Assembly (NCBI GenBank): GCA_002373085.1
Contig: DFJP01000059.1
Span: forward strand, 1-6,937
From: Caryophanales bacterium UBA3668
GTDB lineage: Bacteria; Bacillota_I; Bacilli_A; RFN20; CAG-826
DNA length: 6,937 bases
Reading direction: 5' to 3'
Below, piece after piece: positions 1 through 5,128 of the stretch. Under the pieces are notes generated by a model, which did not search any database, was not told the origin of the DNA, and saw only the letters and a program-made list of their open reading frames with translations. Position numbers and translations under genes: made by a program. The first letter of the stretch is position 1. The number at the start of each line of letters is the position of its first letter.

Positions 1-19
1 TATCAGCTTTGGCTTTAGT

Positions 20-454
20 CTACCAAGCTGTATTTAACCATTTAACAAGTTCTCTAGATGAGTCTGTCGCAAACAATGGTTCATCCCAGTGACCTTCGCC
101 ATCAGGAGTTCTTCCATAAACCGCATATCTGGTCTTATTCCAGCAGCAGTCTATTTGGATGGTGAACATCACGTTACCTGTTTCGATATCCGCAAAGCGG
201 AAGTCATCATAAAGTGGTCCATTTAATGGGCAGTTGTTTTTGAACCAGACATACCAGTTTTCTAGGTCAACTTTCCCACCACGTTTGACTTGTTTAATGA
301 TGTTACCCATCTTTTTGGTCTTGTTGGCTAAGCTTGAATCTTTGCAGAACCAGTCATACCAACCGGCTTTGATTTGGGTTTTGACGTCATCTGCATCAAA
401 ATTACCTTCCATGAATTCATCAATCCAGCGGAAGAGTCTTAAACGGTCCATCAT
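20..454 (-). CDS. Accessory protein of unknown function (144 aa), conserved-looking
   Basis: Third accessory gene, complete, ending in TAG at 20. The sequence looks like proteins of unknown function that I associate with Firmicutes phages and conjugative elements, but I cannot name the family. It has a helical N-terminus (MMDRLRLFRWIDEFMEGNFD), a WYDWFCKDSSLANKTKKMG block at 32-50, a WYVWFKNNCPLNGPLYDDFRF block at 67-87, and an ETGN-containing beta-like C-terminal half with paired Cys (IDCCWNK, 101-107). The many Trp, Tyr and Phe residues and the DDFRFADIETGN stretch suggest a compact globular fold. The ATG at 454 overlaps the upstream stop (TAATG), with AAGGAG about 11 nt upstream. No membrane segment or signal peptide is seen. 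Role unknown. Confidence 0.8.
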   Translation of the reverse strand: MMDRLRLFRWIDEFMEGNFDADDVKTQIKAGWYDWFCKDSSLANKTKKMGNIIKQVKRGGKVDLENWYVWFKNNCPLNGPLYDDFRFADIETGNVMFTIQIDCCWNKTRYAVYGRTPDGEGHWDEPLFATDSSRELVKWLNTAW

Positions 455-705
455 TACCAGCCACGCTCCTTTCTTTCAAAGTCGAAGCAGGAATCACTGT
501 ATTTCTTCCAGATTGGATTGTCTTTGATATCCTCATCTTCAAACATGCGGATGTTTGCTCGTACTTCATTAAAGTAGTTAAGCAGAGCTTCATCGCCCTT
601 TTCTCTCCATATTTCTTTTCCATGATGGAAATAGACATATTCTTGGGTTTTCTTGTTATAACCCAATTGGTTTTCTTTCCTTTTGCCTTCAGTTACTAGG
701 TACAT
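454..705 (-). CDS. Small charged accessory protein of unknown function (83 aa)
   Basis: Second gene of the accessory operon; not recognised. The start at ATG 705 is chosen over the ATG at 723: it overlaps the upstream stop as TAATG and has GGAGGGGG 8-11 nt upstream, whereas 723 lies inside the upstream gene with no ribosome binding site. The product begins MYLVTEGKRKENQLGYNKKTQ with a strand-like start, has a YVYFHHGKEIWREKGDEALLNYF core (about 23-45) and an acidic-aromatic C-terminal half (RMFEDEDIKDNPIWKKYSDSC). It is soluble, rich in Lys, Glu and aromatic residues. It ends in TAA overlapping the next ATG (TAATG), so all three genes are probably translated together. Function unknown. Confidence 0.75.
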   Translation of the reverse strand: MYLVTEGKRKENQLGYNKKTQEYVYFHHGKEIWREKGDEALLNYFNEVRANIRMFEDEDIKDNPIWKKYSDSCFDFERKERGW

Positions 706-938
706 TATTTGAGCCCCCTCCATAAAGGTTTGAGTTCAACAGGTGTGTTTTCATAGTCGATTTCGTCCATACAAATCGGCTCGTCCGTTTTAAGGGAGTC
801 GATGCAGCCTTGGATTGTATCTAGCCATCTAGCTTCATATCCACCAGTGACATCCTTTGTTTGGTTGGTTACACCGGCATCTTTATACCTTTGTAGTAAG
901 GTTTCTAGGCCCTTTTTAGATCTTATTTCTTTTGCCAT
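705..938 (-). CDS. Small accessory protein of unknown function (77 aa)
   Basis: First gene of the accessory operon. I do not recognise the protein. It opens with a basic helix-like segment (AKEIRSKKGLETLLQRYKDAG, about 2-22), then a Gly/Thr-rich turn, a WLDTIQGCIDSL helix at about 38-49 and an acidic tail (CMDEIDYENTP). There is no signal peptide or membrane segment, so it should be cytoplasmic. The ATG at 938 follows GGAGG by 8 nt. Its TAA overlaps the next start as TAATG, so the two are coupled. It lies between a methyltransferase and, presumably, the rest of the packaging genes, a place where phages often keep cargo such as anti-defence proteins; that role is guesswork here. Its reality rests on the ribosome binding site, coupling and promoter. 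Confidence 0.75.
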   Translation of the reverse strand: MAKEIRSKKGLETLLQRYKDAGVTNQTKDVTGGYEARWLDTIQGCIDSLKTDEPICMDEIDYENTPVELKPLWRGLK

Positions 939-941
939 ATT

Positions 942-965
942 GTGACCCTCCTTTTATCTGGTCAC
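942..965 (-). promoter_or_regulatory. Small hairpin partly covering the ribosome binding site of the first accessory gene
   Basis: On the minus strand GTGACC (960-965) pairs with GGTCAC (942-947) around a 12-nt loop. The loop carries AAAAGGAG, and the stem takes the final bases of the GGAGGG ribosome binding site (core 947-951). In RNA this could mildly limit ribosome access to the ATG at 938. The stem is only 6 bp and may be chance. Confidence 0.25.
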
Positions 966-969
966 TATA

Positions 970-998
970 TATATCACTCTTAAGAGTGATAATAGCAA
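970..998 (-). promoter_or_regulatory. Promoter of the three-gene accessory operon
   Basis: On the minus strand a TTGCTA -35-like box (993-998) and a GATATA -10-like box (970-975) are separated by 17 nt. Shifting by two bases gives TATATA with a 19-nt spacer. It lies about 30 bp upstream of the first accessory gene start. The spacer is filled by a perfect 20-bp palindrome, so binding of a repressor would block RNA polymerase. Prediction by eye; not tested. Confidence 0.55.
972..991. promoter_or_regulatory. Perfect 20-bp palindrome, probable repressor operator
   Basis: TATCACTCTTAAGAGTGATA is identical on both strands over 20 bp, centred on CTTAAG. It sits between the -35 and -10 boxes of the accessory promoter and overlaps the latter. 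Length and symmetry suit a dimeric helix-turn-helix repressor of the phage CI or XRE type. No repressor gene is in the window. Confidence 0.65.
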
Positions 999-1094
999 GT
1001 TAATAAGACGCTAATTGATACAATTTCCAGCCACCAATCAGGGCCAAGAAAGGACGAAGAAGAAAAGGCCCTGACTGATGTGAAAAGGAGGTAA
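996..1094 (+). pseudogene. Start-less plus-strand frame ending at the ribosome binding site of the next frame
   Basis: A plus-strand frame of 32 codons without a usable start ends in AGG AGG TAA at 1094, 5 nt before the ATG at 1100. Its end (PRKDEEEKALTDVKRR) has protein-like composition, and a stop codon that doubles as ribosome binding site for the next frame is the usual look of an operon junction. It could be the 3' scrap of a gene lost by recombination, or chance. It also contains a 21-nt-loop hairpin (1038-1074). Confidence 0.3.
1038..1074. repeat. 8-bp inverted repeat with purine-rich 21-nt loop
   Basis: TCAGGGCC (1038-1045) and GGCCCTGA (1067-1074) pair perfectly; after one mismatch two more base pairs extend the stem outward. 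The loop is almost all purine on the plus strand. No T-run follows on either strand, so this is not a standard intrinsic terminator, although it could still weaken transcription leaving the methyltransferase gene. Function unknown. Confidence 0.5.
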
Positions 1095-1099
1095 AGTAT

Positions 1100-1216
1100 A
1101 TGACAGATTCATACACGCAAAAGGAATTGACTTATTTGACTTATCCTAAAAAGGATTCGGTCGCAAAGTCTGGTATTTCAGAAAGAGGAATTTGCTTCCC
1201 ATCTCTGAGTAAGTAG
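1100..1216 (+). pseudogene. 38-codon plus-strand frame with strong ribosome binding site, probable truncated gene start
   Basis: AGGAGG (1086-1091) sits 8 nt before an ATG at 1100 that opens a 38-residue frame, MTDSYTQKELTYLTYPKK followed by residues antisense to the methyltransferase tail, ending at TAG. It is the only plus-strand start in the window with such a signal. The overlap with a well-conserved gene on the other strand argues against an intact gene. The N-terminus has the flavour of leaders that precede the catalytic domain of some large serine recombinases, but that is only an impression. I read it as the 5' remnant of a lost gene, with modest confidence. Confidence 0.4.
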
Positions 1217-2412
1217 CAATCATCATCGCTACCCACAAGTTTTAAGTAACGCTTAACGATAACGTCGACATATTTTTCATCGAGTTCCATCAAATAAGCG
1301 ATCCTTTCAATTTGTTCGCAAGCTATTAAAGTCGTACCACTACCACCAAATAAATCCAATACAAGCTCACCTCTACGGCTGCTATTTTGAATAAGCTTTG
1401 TGACAAGTGGGATTGGCTTCATGGTTGGATGTAGGTCCGAAGCTTGTGGACGGTCGTATTCAAGAATGGTTGTTTGGGTTCTATCATCAACGAAATAATG
1501 AGCTGCTCCCTCACGCCACCCGAACAAAATCGGTTCGTGCATATAATGGTATGGACATCTTCCTAAAACAAAGTTGTTCTTTTTCCAAATTAAGCATTCA
1601 GATAATTTAAACCCTGCTTCTTTAAAAGCTCCACGGAAGTTATAGCCTTCTGTGTCTGCATGGAAGACGTAGATAGAACCACCTGGTTTAATGCTGTTAT
1701 AGAAGTTGACCATGACCTTATCAAGGAATTCCCTAAAGGATGAATCATCCATATCATCATTAAGGATTGTTCTATCGGTCATGCCGCAGTCATATCCACC
1801 ACGTTCTTTGTACTGTTTTCCTTTTTTGCCTATGGCAACGTTATAAGGTGGGTCAGTTTCGATTAAATCGGCCACTTTCCCATCCATCAATTTTTCAACG
1901 TCTTCTTTTATAGTGGAATCACCACACATTAAGCGGTGTTTTCCTAAGACGTAGATGTCGCCTCTTTTGGAATAAGGGTTTTCAGGTAGCTCTTCGTTTT
2001 CATCAAAATCATCATCTTTAGTTTCGGTCTTTAAAATCGAATCCAGATCATCAAAACCAAATTGGACCATGTCGACATCATCAAGGGCTAAAAGTTCTTC
2101 CCTTAATAAATCAAAATTCCAATCTGATAATTCACTGGTTTTATTATCGACGATTCTAAATTGACGGATTTGCTCATCGCTTAAGTCATCCGCAACGATG
2201 CAAGGCACTTCATCTAAACCTAACTTATTTGCAGCTTTTAGTCTGGTATGACCAGTAACGATGACATTGTTCTTATCAATGACAATTGGCACTTTGAAGC
2301 CATAGGCTTTAATTGAATTAGCTACAGCATCAACTGCTTTATCGTTATCCCTAGGGTTTTTGTCATAGGGAACGAGTTCCTTAGTCTTCTTCATCACTAT
2401 TGTCACTGGCAT
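1141..2412 (-). CDS. ParB-domain DNA methyltransferase (N6-adenine or N4-cytosine, beta class)
   Basis: A 423-residue orphan-type phage modification enzyme that would methylate an amino group on A or C, protecting phage DNA or marking it. Residues 8-110 form a ParB/sulfiredoxin-like domain with GHTRLKAA at 54-61 and the usual IRQFRIVDNKTSEL stretch after it. The methylase domain follows: catalytic motif IV DPPY at 187-190 precedes the S-adenosylmethionine motif I DLFGGSGTT at 353-361, which is the beta-class order. The ATG at 2412 overlaps the small terminase gene by 32 nt and is supported by AAGGAGG 9 nt upstream; the alternative ATG at 2394 lacks one. No restriction enzyme gene is visible nearby, so it is probably not a restriction-modification pair. 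The last residues (about PDFATESFLG) overlap a plus-strand gene remnant and may be a replaced tail. Target sequence cannot be read from the protein. Confidence 0.95.
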   Translation of the reverse strand: MPVTIVMKKTKELVPYDKNPRDNDKAVDAVANSIKAYGFKVPIVIDKNNVIVTGHTRLKAANKLGLDEVPCIVADDLSDEQIRQFRIVDNKTSELSDWNFDLLREELLALDDVDMVQFGFDDLDSILKTETKDDDFDENEELPENPYSKRGDIYVLGKHRLMCGDSTIKEDVEKLMDGKVADLIETDPPYNVAIGKKGKQYKERGGYDCGMTDRTILNDDMDDSSFREFLDKVMVNFYNSIKPGGSIYVFHADTEGYNFRGAFKEAGFKLSECLIWKKNNFVLGRCPYHYMHEPILFGWREGAAHYFVDDRTQTTILEYDRPQASDLHPTMKPIPLVTKLIQNSSRRGELVLDLFGGSGTTLIACEQIERIAYLMELDEKYVDVIVKRYLKLVGSDDDCYLLRDGKQIPLSEIPDFATESFLG

Positions 2413-2884
2413 TTTTCCATTCCTCCTTAGTTGCTTCTAACTTCTTCTCGGCAAGCTCAAGTTCTTCTCGTTTATCAGAGAACTGTCTTCCGAATCTTTG
2501 CGTTAATAAATAAATGAGTGCATTTAAATTAGGTTCCGATTCGCGTTTAACACGATGAACCTTCTTTTTCGGTTTACTTCCATCTTGCTTATCTTCTAAC
2601 CACGTATCTTCTGTGACATAGGTGCTACCCATCGCCACTTTATATAAAGCTGTGAAAGCAGCATCTAAAACGTAGTCATCTGCATCTTTAAAAGCTTCTT
2701 CGATTTCAGGATGTTTCTTTTTTAGCCTAGAAAAGTACGCCTGCTCTAAATGGAGGCGTTCACAGATTTGATATTGCGTATATCCTTTTTTAGATAAATC
2801 AACGATCAGCTCTCGAACCTTTGGCCACGAATCAACACCGGTAGAAGCTTGCCACTTTTCAAAGGCATCCATTTTCTTCTTCAT
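2381..2884 (-). CDS. terS: Probable phage terminase small subunit
   Basis: A 167-residue protein resembling small terminase subunits, which bind phage DNA and present it to the large terminase for packaging. Visible: a helix-turn-helix at about 33-58 (KGYTQYQICERLHLEQAYFSRLKKKHPEI), a helical stretch about 60-87, a charged strand-like linker about 88-115, then the SEPNLNALIYLLTQRFGRQFSDK segment (116-138). That segment matches the PDxxAxxxxLKNR...W.DK pattern in many phage small terminases. The C-terminus is very acidic. I chose ATG 2884 because GGAGG (2892-2896) sits 7 nt upstream. The longer frame from a TTG at 2956 would begin inside the transcription terminator and has no ribosome binding site. 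The last 32 nt overlap the methyltransferase gene. Alternative: another phage helix-turn-helix DNA-binding protein; position after the late regulator favours terminase. The large terminase is not in the window. Confidence 0.7.
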   Translation of the reverse strand: MKKKMDAFEKWQASTGVDSWPKVRELIVDLSKKGYTQYQICERLHLEQAYFSRLKKKHPEIEEAFKDADDYVLDAAFTALYKVAMGSTYVTEDTWLEDKQDGSKPKKKVHRVKRESEPNLNALIYLLTQRFGRQFSDKREELELAEKKLEATKEEWKNASDNSDEED

Positions 2885-2912
2885 GGTTGGTCCTCCGAAT
2901 TGTGTAATAAGC

Positions 2913-2940
2913 AAAAAACCTACGATTTCTCGCAGGCTTT
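2913..2940 (-). terminator. Intrinsic terminator in the small terminase leader
   Basis: Read on the minus strand, CCTGCGA and TCGTAGG pair over 7 bp (one G-T wobble) around a GAAA tetraloop and are followed directly by six T residues. Flanking AAAG before and T-run after can extend the stem. The terminator ends the replication operon, but it also lies downstream of the only visible candidate late promoter and about 16 bp before the small terminase ribosome binding site. Structure is clear; a role in conditional readthrough is inference. Confidence 0.8.
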
Positions 2941-2960
2941 CTATAGCTTTCGCCAATTCT

Positions 2961-2989
2961 ACATTACAGTATCATTTGACTGATTTCAA
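2961..2989 (-). promoter_or_regulatory. Weak candidate late promoter
   Basis: On the minus strand TTGAAA (2984-2989) is followed after 15 nt by TGTAAT (2963-2968), matching five of six -10 consensus bases but with a short spacer. A 17-nt spacer would give the poorer TAATGT (2961-2966). Such a weak promoter with an inverted repeat just upstream fits activator-dependent late transcription. No other promoter fits between here and the small terminase start. Tentative. Confidence 0.3.
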
Positions 2990-2998
2990 CATATCGCT

Positions 2999-3026
2999 AT
3001 GGTTCACAATGGACCATAAAGGTCCA
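2999..3026 (-). promoter_or_regulatory. Overlapping inverted repeats upstream of the small terminase gene (possible activator site)
   Basis: TGGACC (3010-3015) and GGTCCA (3021-3026) form a 6-bp inverted repeat with a 5-nt spacer. An overlapping second pair, ATGGT (2999-3003) and ACCAT (3013-3017), shares the middle arm. The repeat lies between the late-regulator stop and the small terminase gene, about 20 bp upstream of a TTGAAA hexamer. Position fits a binding site for the neighbouring sigma-4-like regulator. The repeat is not followed by a T-run on either strand, so it is not a terminator. Function is inferred. Confidence 0.4.
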
Positions 3027-3035
3027 ACATGCTAT

Positions 3036-3446
3036 TTACTCATACTCTAAGACATTAATCGCTTCCCAATGCCATCTTTTAGCTGTTGATAATGAAACAT
3101 ACATTTTTTCACATATGCTCGTCCACGAATATTCATTAAGGTAACGCATGATAAGAAGGGTTTGATAATCTGCATTGTCGAGCTTTTCAATCGCTTTAAT
3201 CACTTCTGCTTTTGCAGCTTCAAATTCCTCTTCTAACTTTTCGATTTCCTTTTCGACTTCCATGATTTTATCAATCCACTTAATGAAAGGTGCTTGGGTG
3301 TTTCTGGTTTTTTGAACTAAAGGTTTGTCGTAGTTACCACCAGGAATTGAATTTGCTAACTCTTCGAAAGTTTGCCTTTTTAGTTGTAGCTGTTCTATAC
3401 GATGTCGAATTCGCATTGGCTTTTGTAAGAATTCTTTGCTAGTCAT
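3036..3446 (-). CDS. DUF1492/ArpU-RinA-like phage late transcription regulator
   Basis: A 136-residue protein likely to switch on phage late genes. Residues about 55-90 are rich in Lys and Glu with heptad-like spacing and are probably a coiled coil. Residues 94-133 (YQTLLIMRYLNEYSW...ICEKMYVSLSTAKRWHWEAI) read as a sigma-region-4-like helix-turn-helix, the signature of DUF1492, ArpU and related proteins. These sit at the end of the early/replication block just before the terminase genes in many Firmicutes phages, where ArpU or RinA relatives act as late activators. Here too the next gene is a probable small terminase, and an inverted repeat that could be its binding site begins 9 bp past its stop. 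The ATG at 3446 is supported by AAGGAG 7 nt upstream, and the gene follows the helicase stop by 2 nt. Family call is good; the DNA target is inferred. Confidence 0.8.
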   Translation of the reverse strand: MTSKEFLQKPMRIRHRIEQLQLKRQTFEELANSIPGGNYDKPLVQKTRNTQAPFIKWIDKIMEVEKEIEKLEEEFEAAKAEVIKAIEKLDNADYQTLLIMRYLNEYSWTSICEKMYVSLSTAKRWHWEAINVLEYE

Positions 3447-3448
3447 AA

Positions 3449-4831
3449 CTACTCTCCTTTTAAATCTGCTTTAACGGCATCTAATACCGCGTTTTGAACG
3501 TCGCTTTTTCCTTGAAGCACTTTTAGTGCGTGTTCATCAATGGTTCCATCAGCGACTAAATGGATAACCACTACTGTTGATGCCTTTTGTCCTTGACGAT
3601 AAAGTCTTGCGTTAGTTTGCTGATAAGCTTCTAAAGAGAAACATAATGAGTACCAAACAATTGTGTTTCCTCCGCTTTGTAAATTTAAGCCGTGGCCCGC
3701 AGACATTGGATGGATAAGACCAACACTAATTTCACCCTTATTCCATCTAGCTATTGATTCATCGCTTTTTATTTCATCAAATGTGATGTTGGGAATTGTA
3801 GAAAGCTTTGCTTTAATCCTTTCTAAATCGTGTTTGAACCAATAGGCACATAGTATCGGCTTTCCATTAGCTTGTTCGATAATATCCTCTAAGGCATCTA
3901 GCTTTTTATCGTGGATATCAACATACTCTTTTGACTCTTCCTCATAGATTGCACCATTAGCTACTTGAAGAAGTTTATTGGATAACACCGCCGCATTTGC
4001 TGCAGTTATTACTTCGCCTTTGATTTCTATAGCTAGTTGCCTTTTGAAATTGCGGTATTTTTTATATTCAGAATCAGATAGATAAACCTTATATTCAGTT
4101 TTGATTAAGTCAGGCATCTTTAGATGGTCAACGGCATTCATCGAAATTGTAATGTCAGATATTTTCCTAAAAATTGCTTCTTCTGCACCACTAATAGGAA
4201 TGTATTCGAATACGACATTGCCGTTAGATGCACCAGGGATAAAATAAAGGCTTCTGTAGTGAGTGATGAATCTTCCTAATCGCTGGCCCAGATCTAGTAT
4301 GCGGTATTCCCCCCAAAGATCAATCAAAGAGTTCGGTGCCGGTGTACCAGTTAATCCTATGATTCTATTTATCATCGGTCTAATTTGGCACATGGCTTTA
4401 AATCTTTTAGATTTGCCATTCTTAAATGAAGACAATTCATCAATAACAACGGTATCGAAGTCGAAGTCTAGTACATGGGTAGAAAACTTCTCTACCAGCC
4501 ACACCAGATTCTCCCTGTTGATAATGTAGATATCAGCTTGGCTCCTAAAGGCAGCGATTCTTTCTTTTTCAGTTCCAATCCCCACTGCTACTTTAAGATT
4601 TTTAAGATGATCCCATTTCTTTAATTCTTCAGGCCAAGTAATCTTTCCAATTCTTAATGGGGCAATCACAAGAACCTTATGAACATCAAAGTAGTCAAAC
4701 AATAAGTTGTTTAAAGCTGTCAATGTGCAGACAGTTTTACCTAAACCCATATCAAGGAGTAAGGCACTAACCTTATGACTTTCGATAAAGTTAGCGGCAT
4801 ATTCCTGATAAGAATGCGGAACATAGTTCAT
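3449..4831 (-). CDS. SNF2-family DEAD-like helicase/ATPase of phage type
   Basis: A 460-residue superfamily 2 ATPase of the small phage SNF2 type, probably a DNA translocase in replication or recombination that works with the VRR-NUC protein. Motifs in order: a Q-motif-like start (YVPHSYQEYA, 3-12), Walker A GLGKT at 29-33, motif Ia around VLVIAPLR (53-60), motif II DELS at 131-134 (replacing DEAH), motif III TGTPAPN at 161-167, motif V AGHGLNLQ at 378-385 and motif VI QQTNARLYRQGQ at 404-415. Both RecA-like lobes are therefore complete, without a large accessory domain. The ATG overlaps the stop of the upstream nuclease gene (ATGA), and an AAGGAGG sits 9 nt upstream of the start. The gene ends in TAG two nucleotides before the next start, so the three genes form one operon. 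I see no damage to any motif. Confidence 0.95.
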   Translation of the reverse strand: MNYVPHSYQEYAANFIESHKVSALLLDMGLGKTVCTLTALNNLLFDYFDVHKVLVIAPLRIGKITWPEELKKWDHLKNLKVAVGIGTEKERIAAFRSQADIYIINRENLVWLVEKFSTHVLDFDFDTVVIDELSSFKNGKSKRFKAMCQIRPMINRIIGLTGTPAPNSLIDLWGEYRILDLGQRLGRFITHYRSLYFIPGASNGNVVFEYIPISGAEEAIFRKISDITISMNAVDHLKMPDLIKTEYKVYLSDSEYKKYRNFKRQLAIEIKGEVITAANAAVLSNKLLQVANGAIYEEESKEYVDIHDKKLDALEDIIEQANGKPILCAYWFKHDLERIKAKLSTIPNITFDEIKSDESIARWNKGEISVGLIHPMSAGHGLNLQSGGNTIVWYSLCFSLEAYQQTNARLYRQGQKASTVVVIHLVADGTIDEHALKVLQGKSDVQNAVLDAVKADLKGE

Positions 4832-5118
4832 TGTGATTCACCTCCTTTAATTTCATCAATGATGTTGGGTATGTCTTTTTTGTTATCGAGAACATAGACT
4901 TTGAATCCTAATTCTCTTAACTGTTTGATTCTTTTAACTTGAATCGGTCTTGGCTTCTTGCCGGGTGCTTTCACTTCCACGAATGCAACGCGACCAATTT
5001 TCACCAAGATGATACGGTCCGGATACCCATTAACCGTAGATAGGAACTTAAGTGCTAGACCACCTATTTTCTTGACTTCCTTGCATAGCTTTTCTTCGAT
5101 AGATTTTTCTTCTGCCAT
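4828..5118 (-). CDS. VRR-NUC domain nuclease
   Basis: A stand-alone VRR-NUC protein of 96 residues, a typical length for the phage form. VRR-NUC is a PD-(D/E)XK-type fold; in phages it is usually found beside a SNF2 helicase, as here, and is thought to cut branched or replicating DNA, though the substrate is not certain. Visible catalytic elements: an N-terminal acidic helix with Glu8/Glu9, PDR at 33-35 (Asp34), the EVK core at 48-50, and a conserved-looking Gln60 in RPIQ before the KRIKQL helix. The ATG at 5118 follows GGAG with 5 nt spacing. The TGA stop overlaps the next gene's ATG as ATGA, which implies translational coupling with the helicase. It lies directly downstream of the repeat-rich candidate origin. 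Confidence in the family is high; its exact role in this phage is not established. Confidence 0.9.
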   Translation of the reverse strand: MAEEKSIEEKLCKEVKKIGGLALKFLSTVNGYPDRIILVKIGRVAFVEVKAPGKKPRPIQVKRIKQLRELGFKVYVLDNKKDIPNIIDEIKGGESQ

Positions 5119-5128
5119 ATGCTCTCCG

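Noticed and set aside
706..723. Start of the second accessory gene at ATG 723
   Set aside because: It is inside the upstream gene without a ribosome binding site; ATG 705 overlaps the upstream stop and is preceded by GGAGGGGG.
1127..1144. Tandem TTGACTTAT repeat at the methyltransferase stop
   Set aside because: Only two 9-bp copies; too small to argue for a mobile-element target duplication or regulatory role.
2381..2884. Transposase or transcription regulator instead of small terminase
   Set aside because: The helix-turn-helix alone would allow it, but the C-terminal PNLNALIYLL...DK pattern and the position after the late regulator fit a small terminase better.
2885..2956. N-terminal extension of the small terminase frame from a TTG at 2956
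   Set aside because: The 24 extra codons lie across a clear intrinsic terminator and have no ribosome binding site, while the ATG at 2884 has GGAGG at 7 nt.
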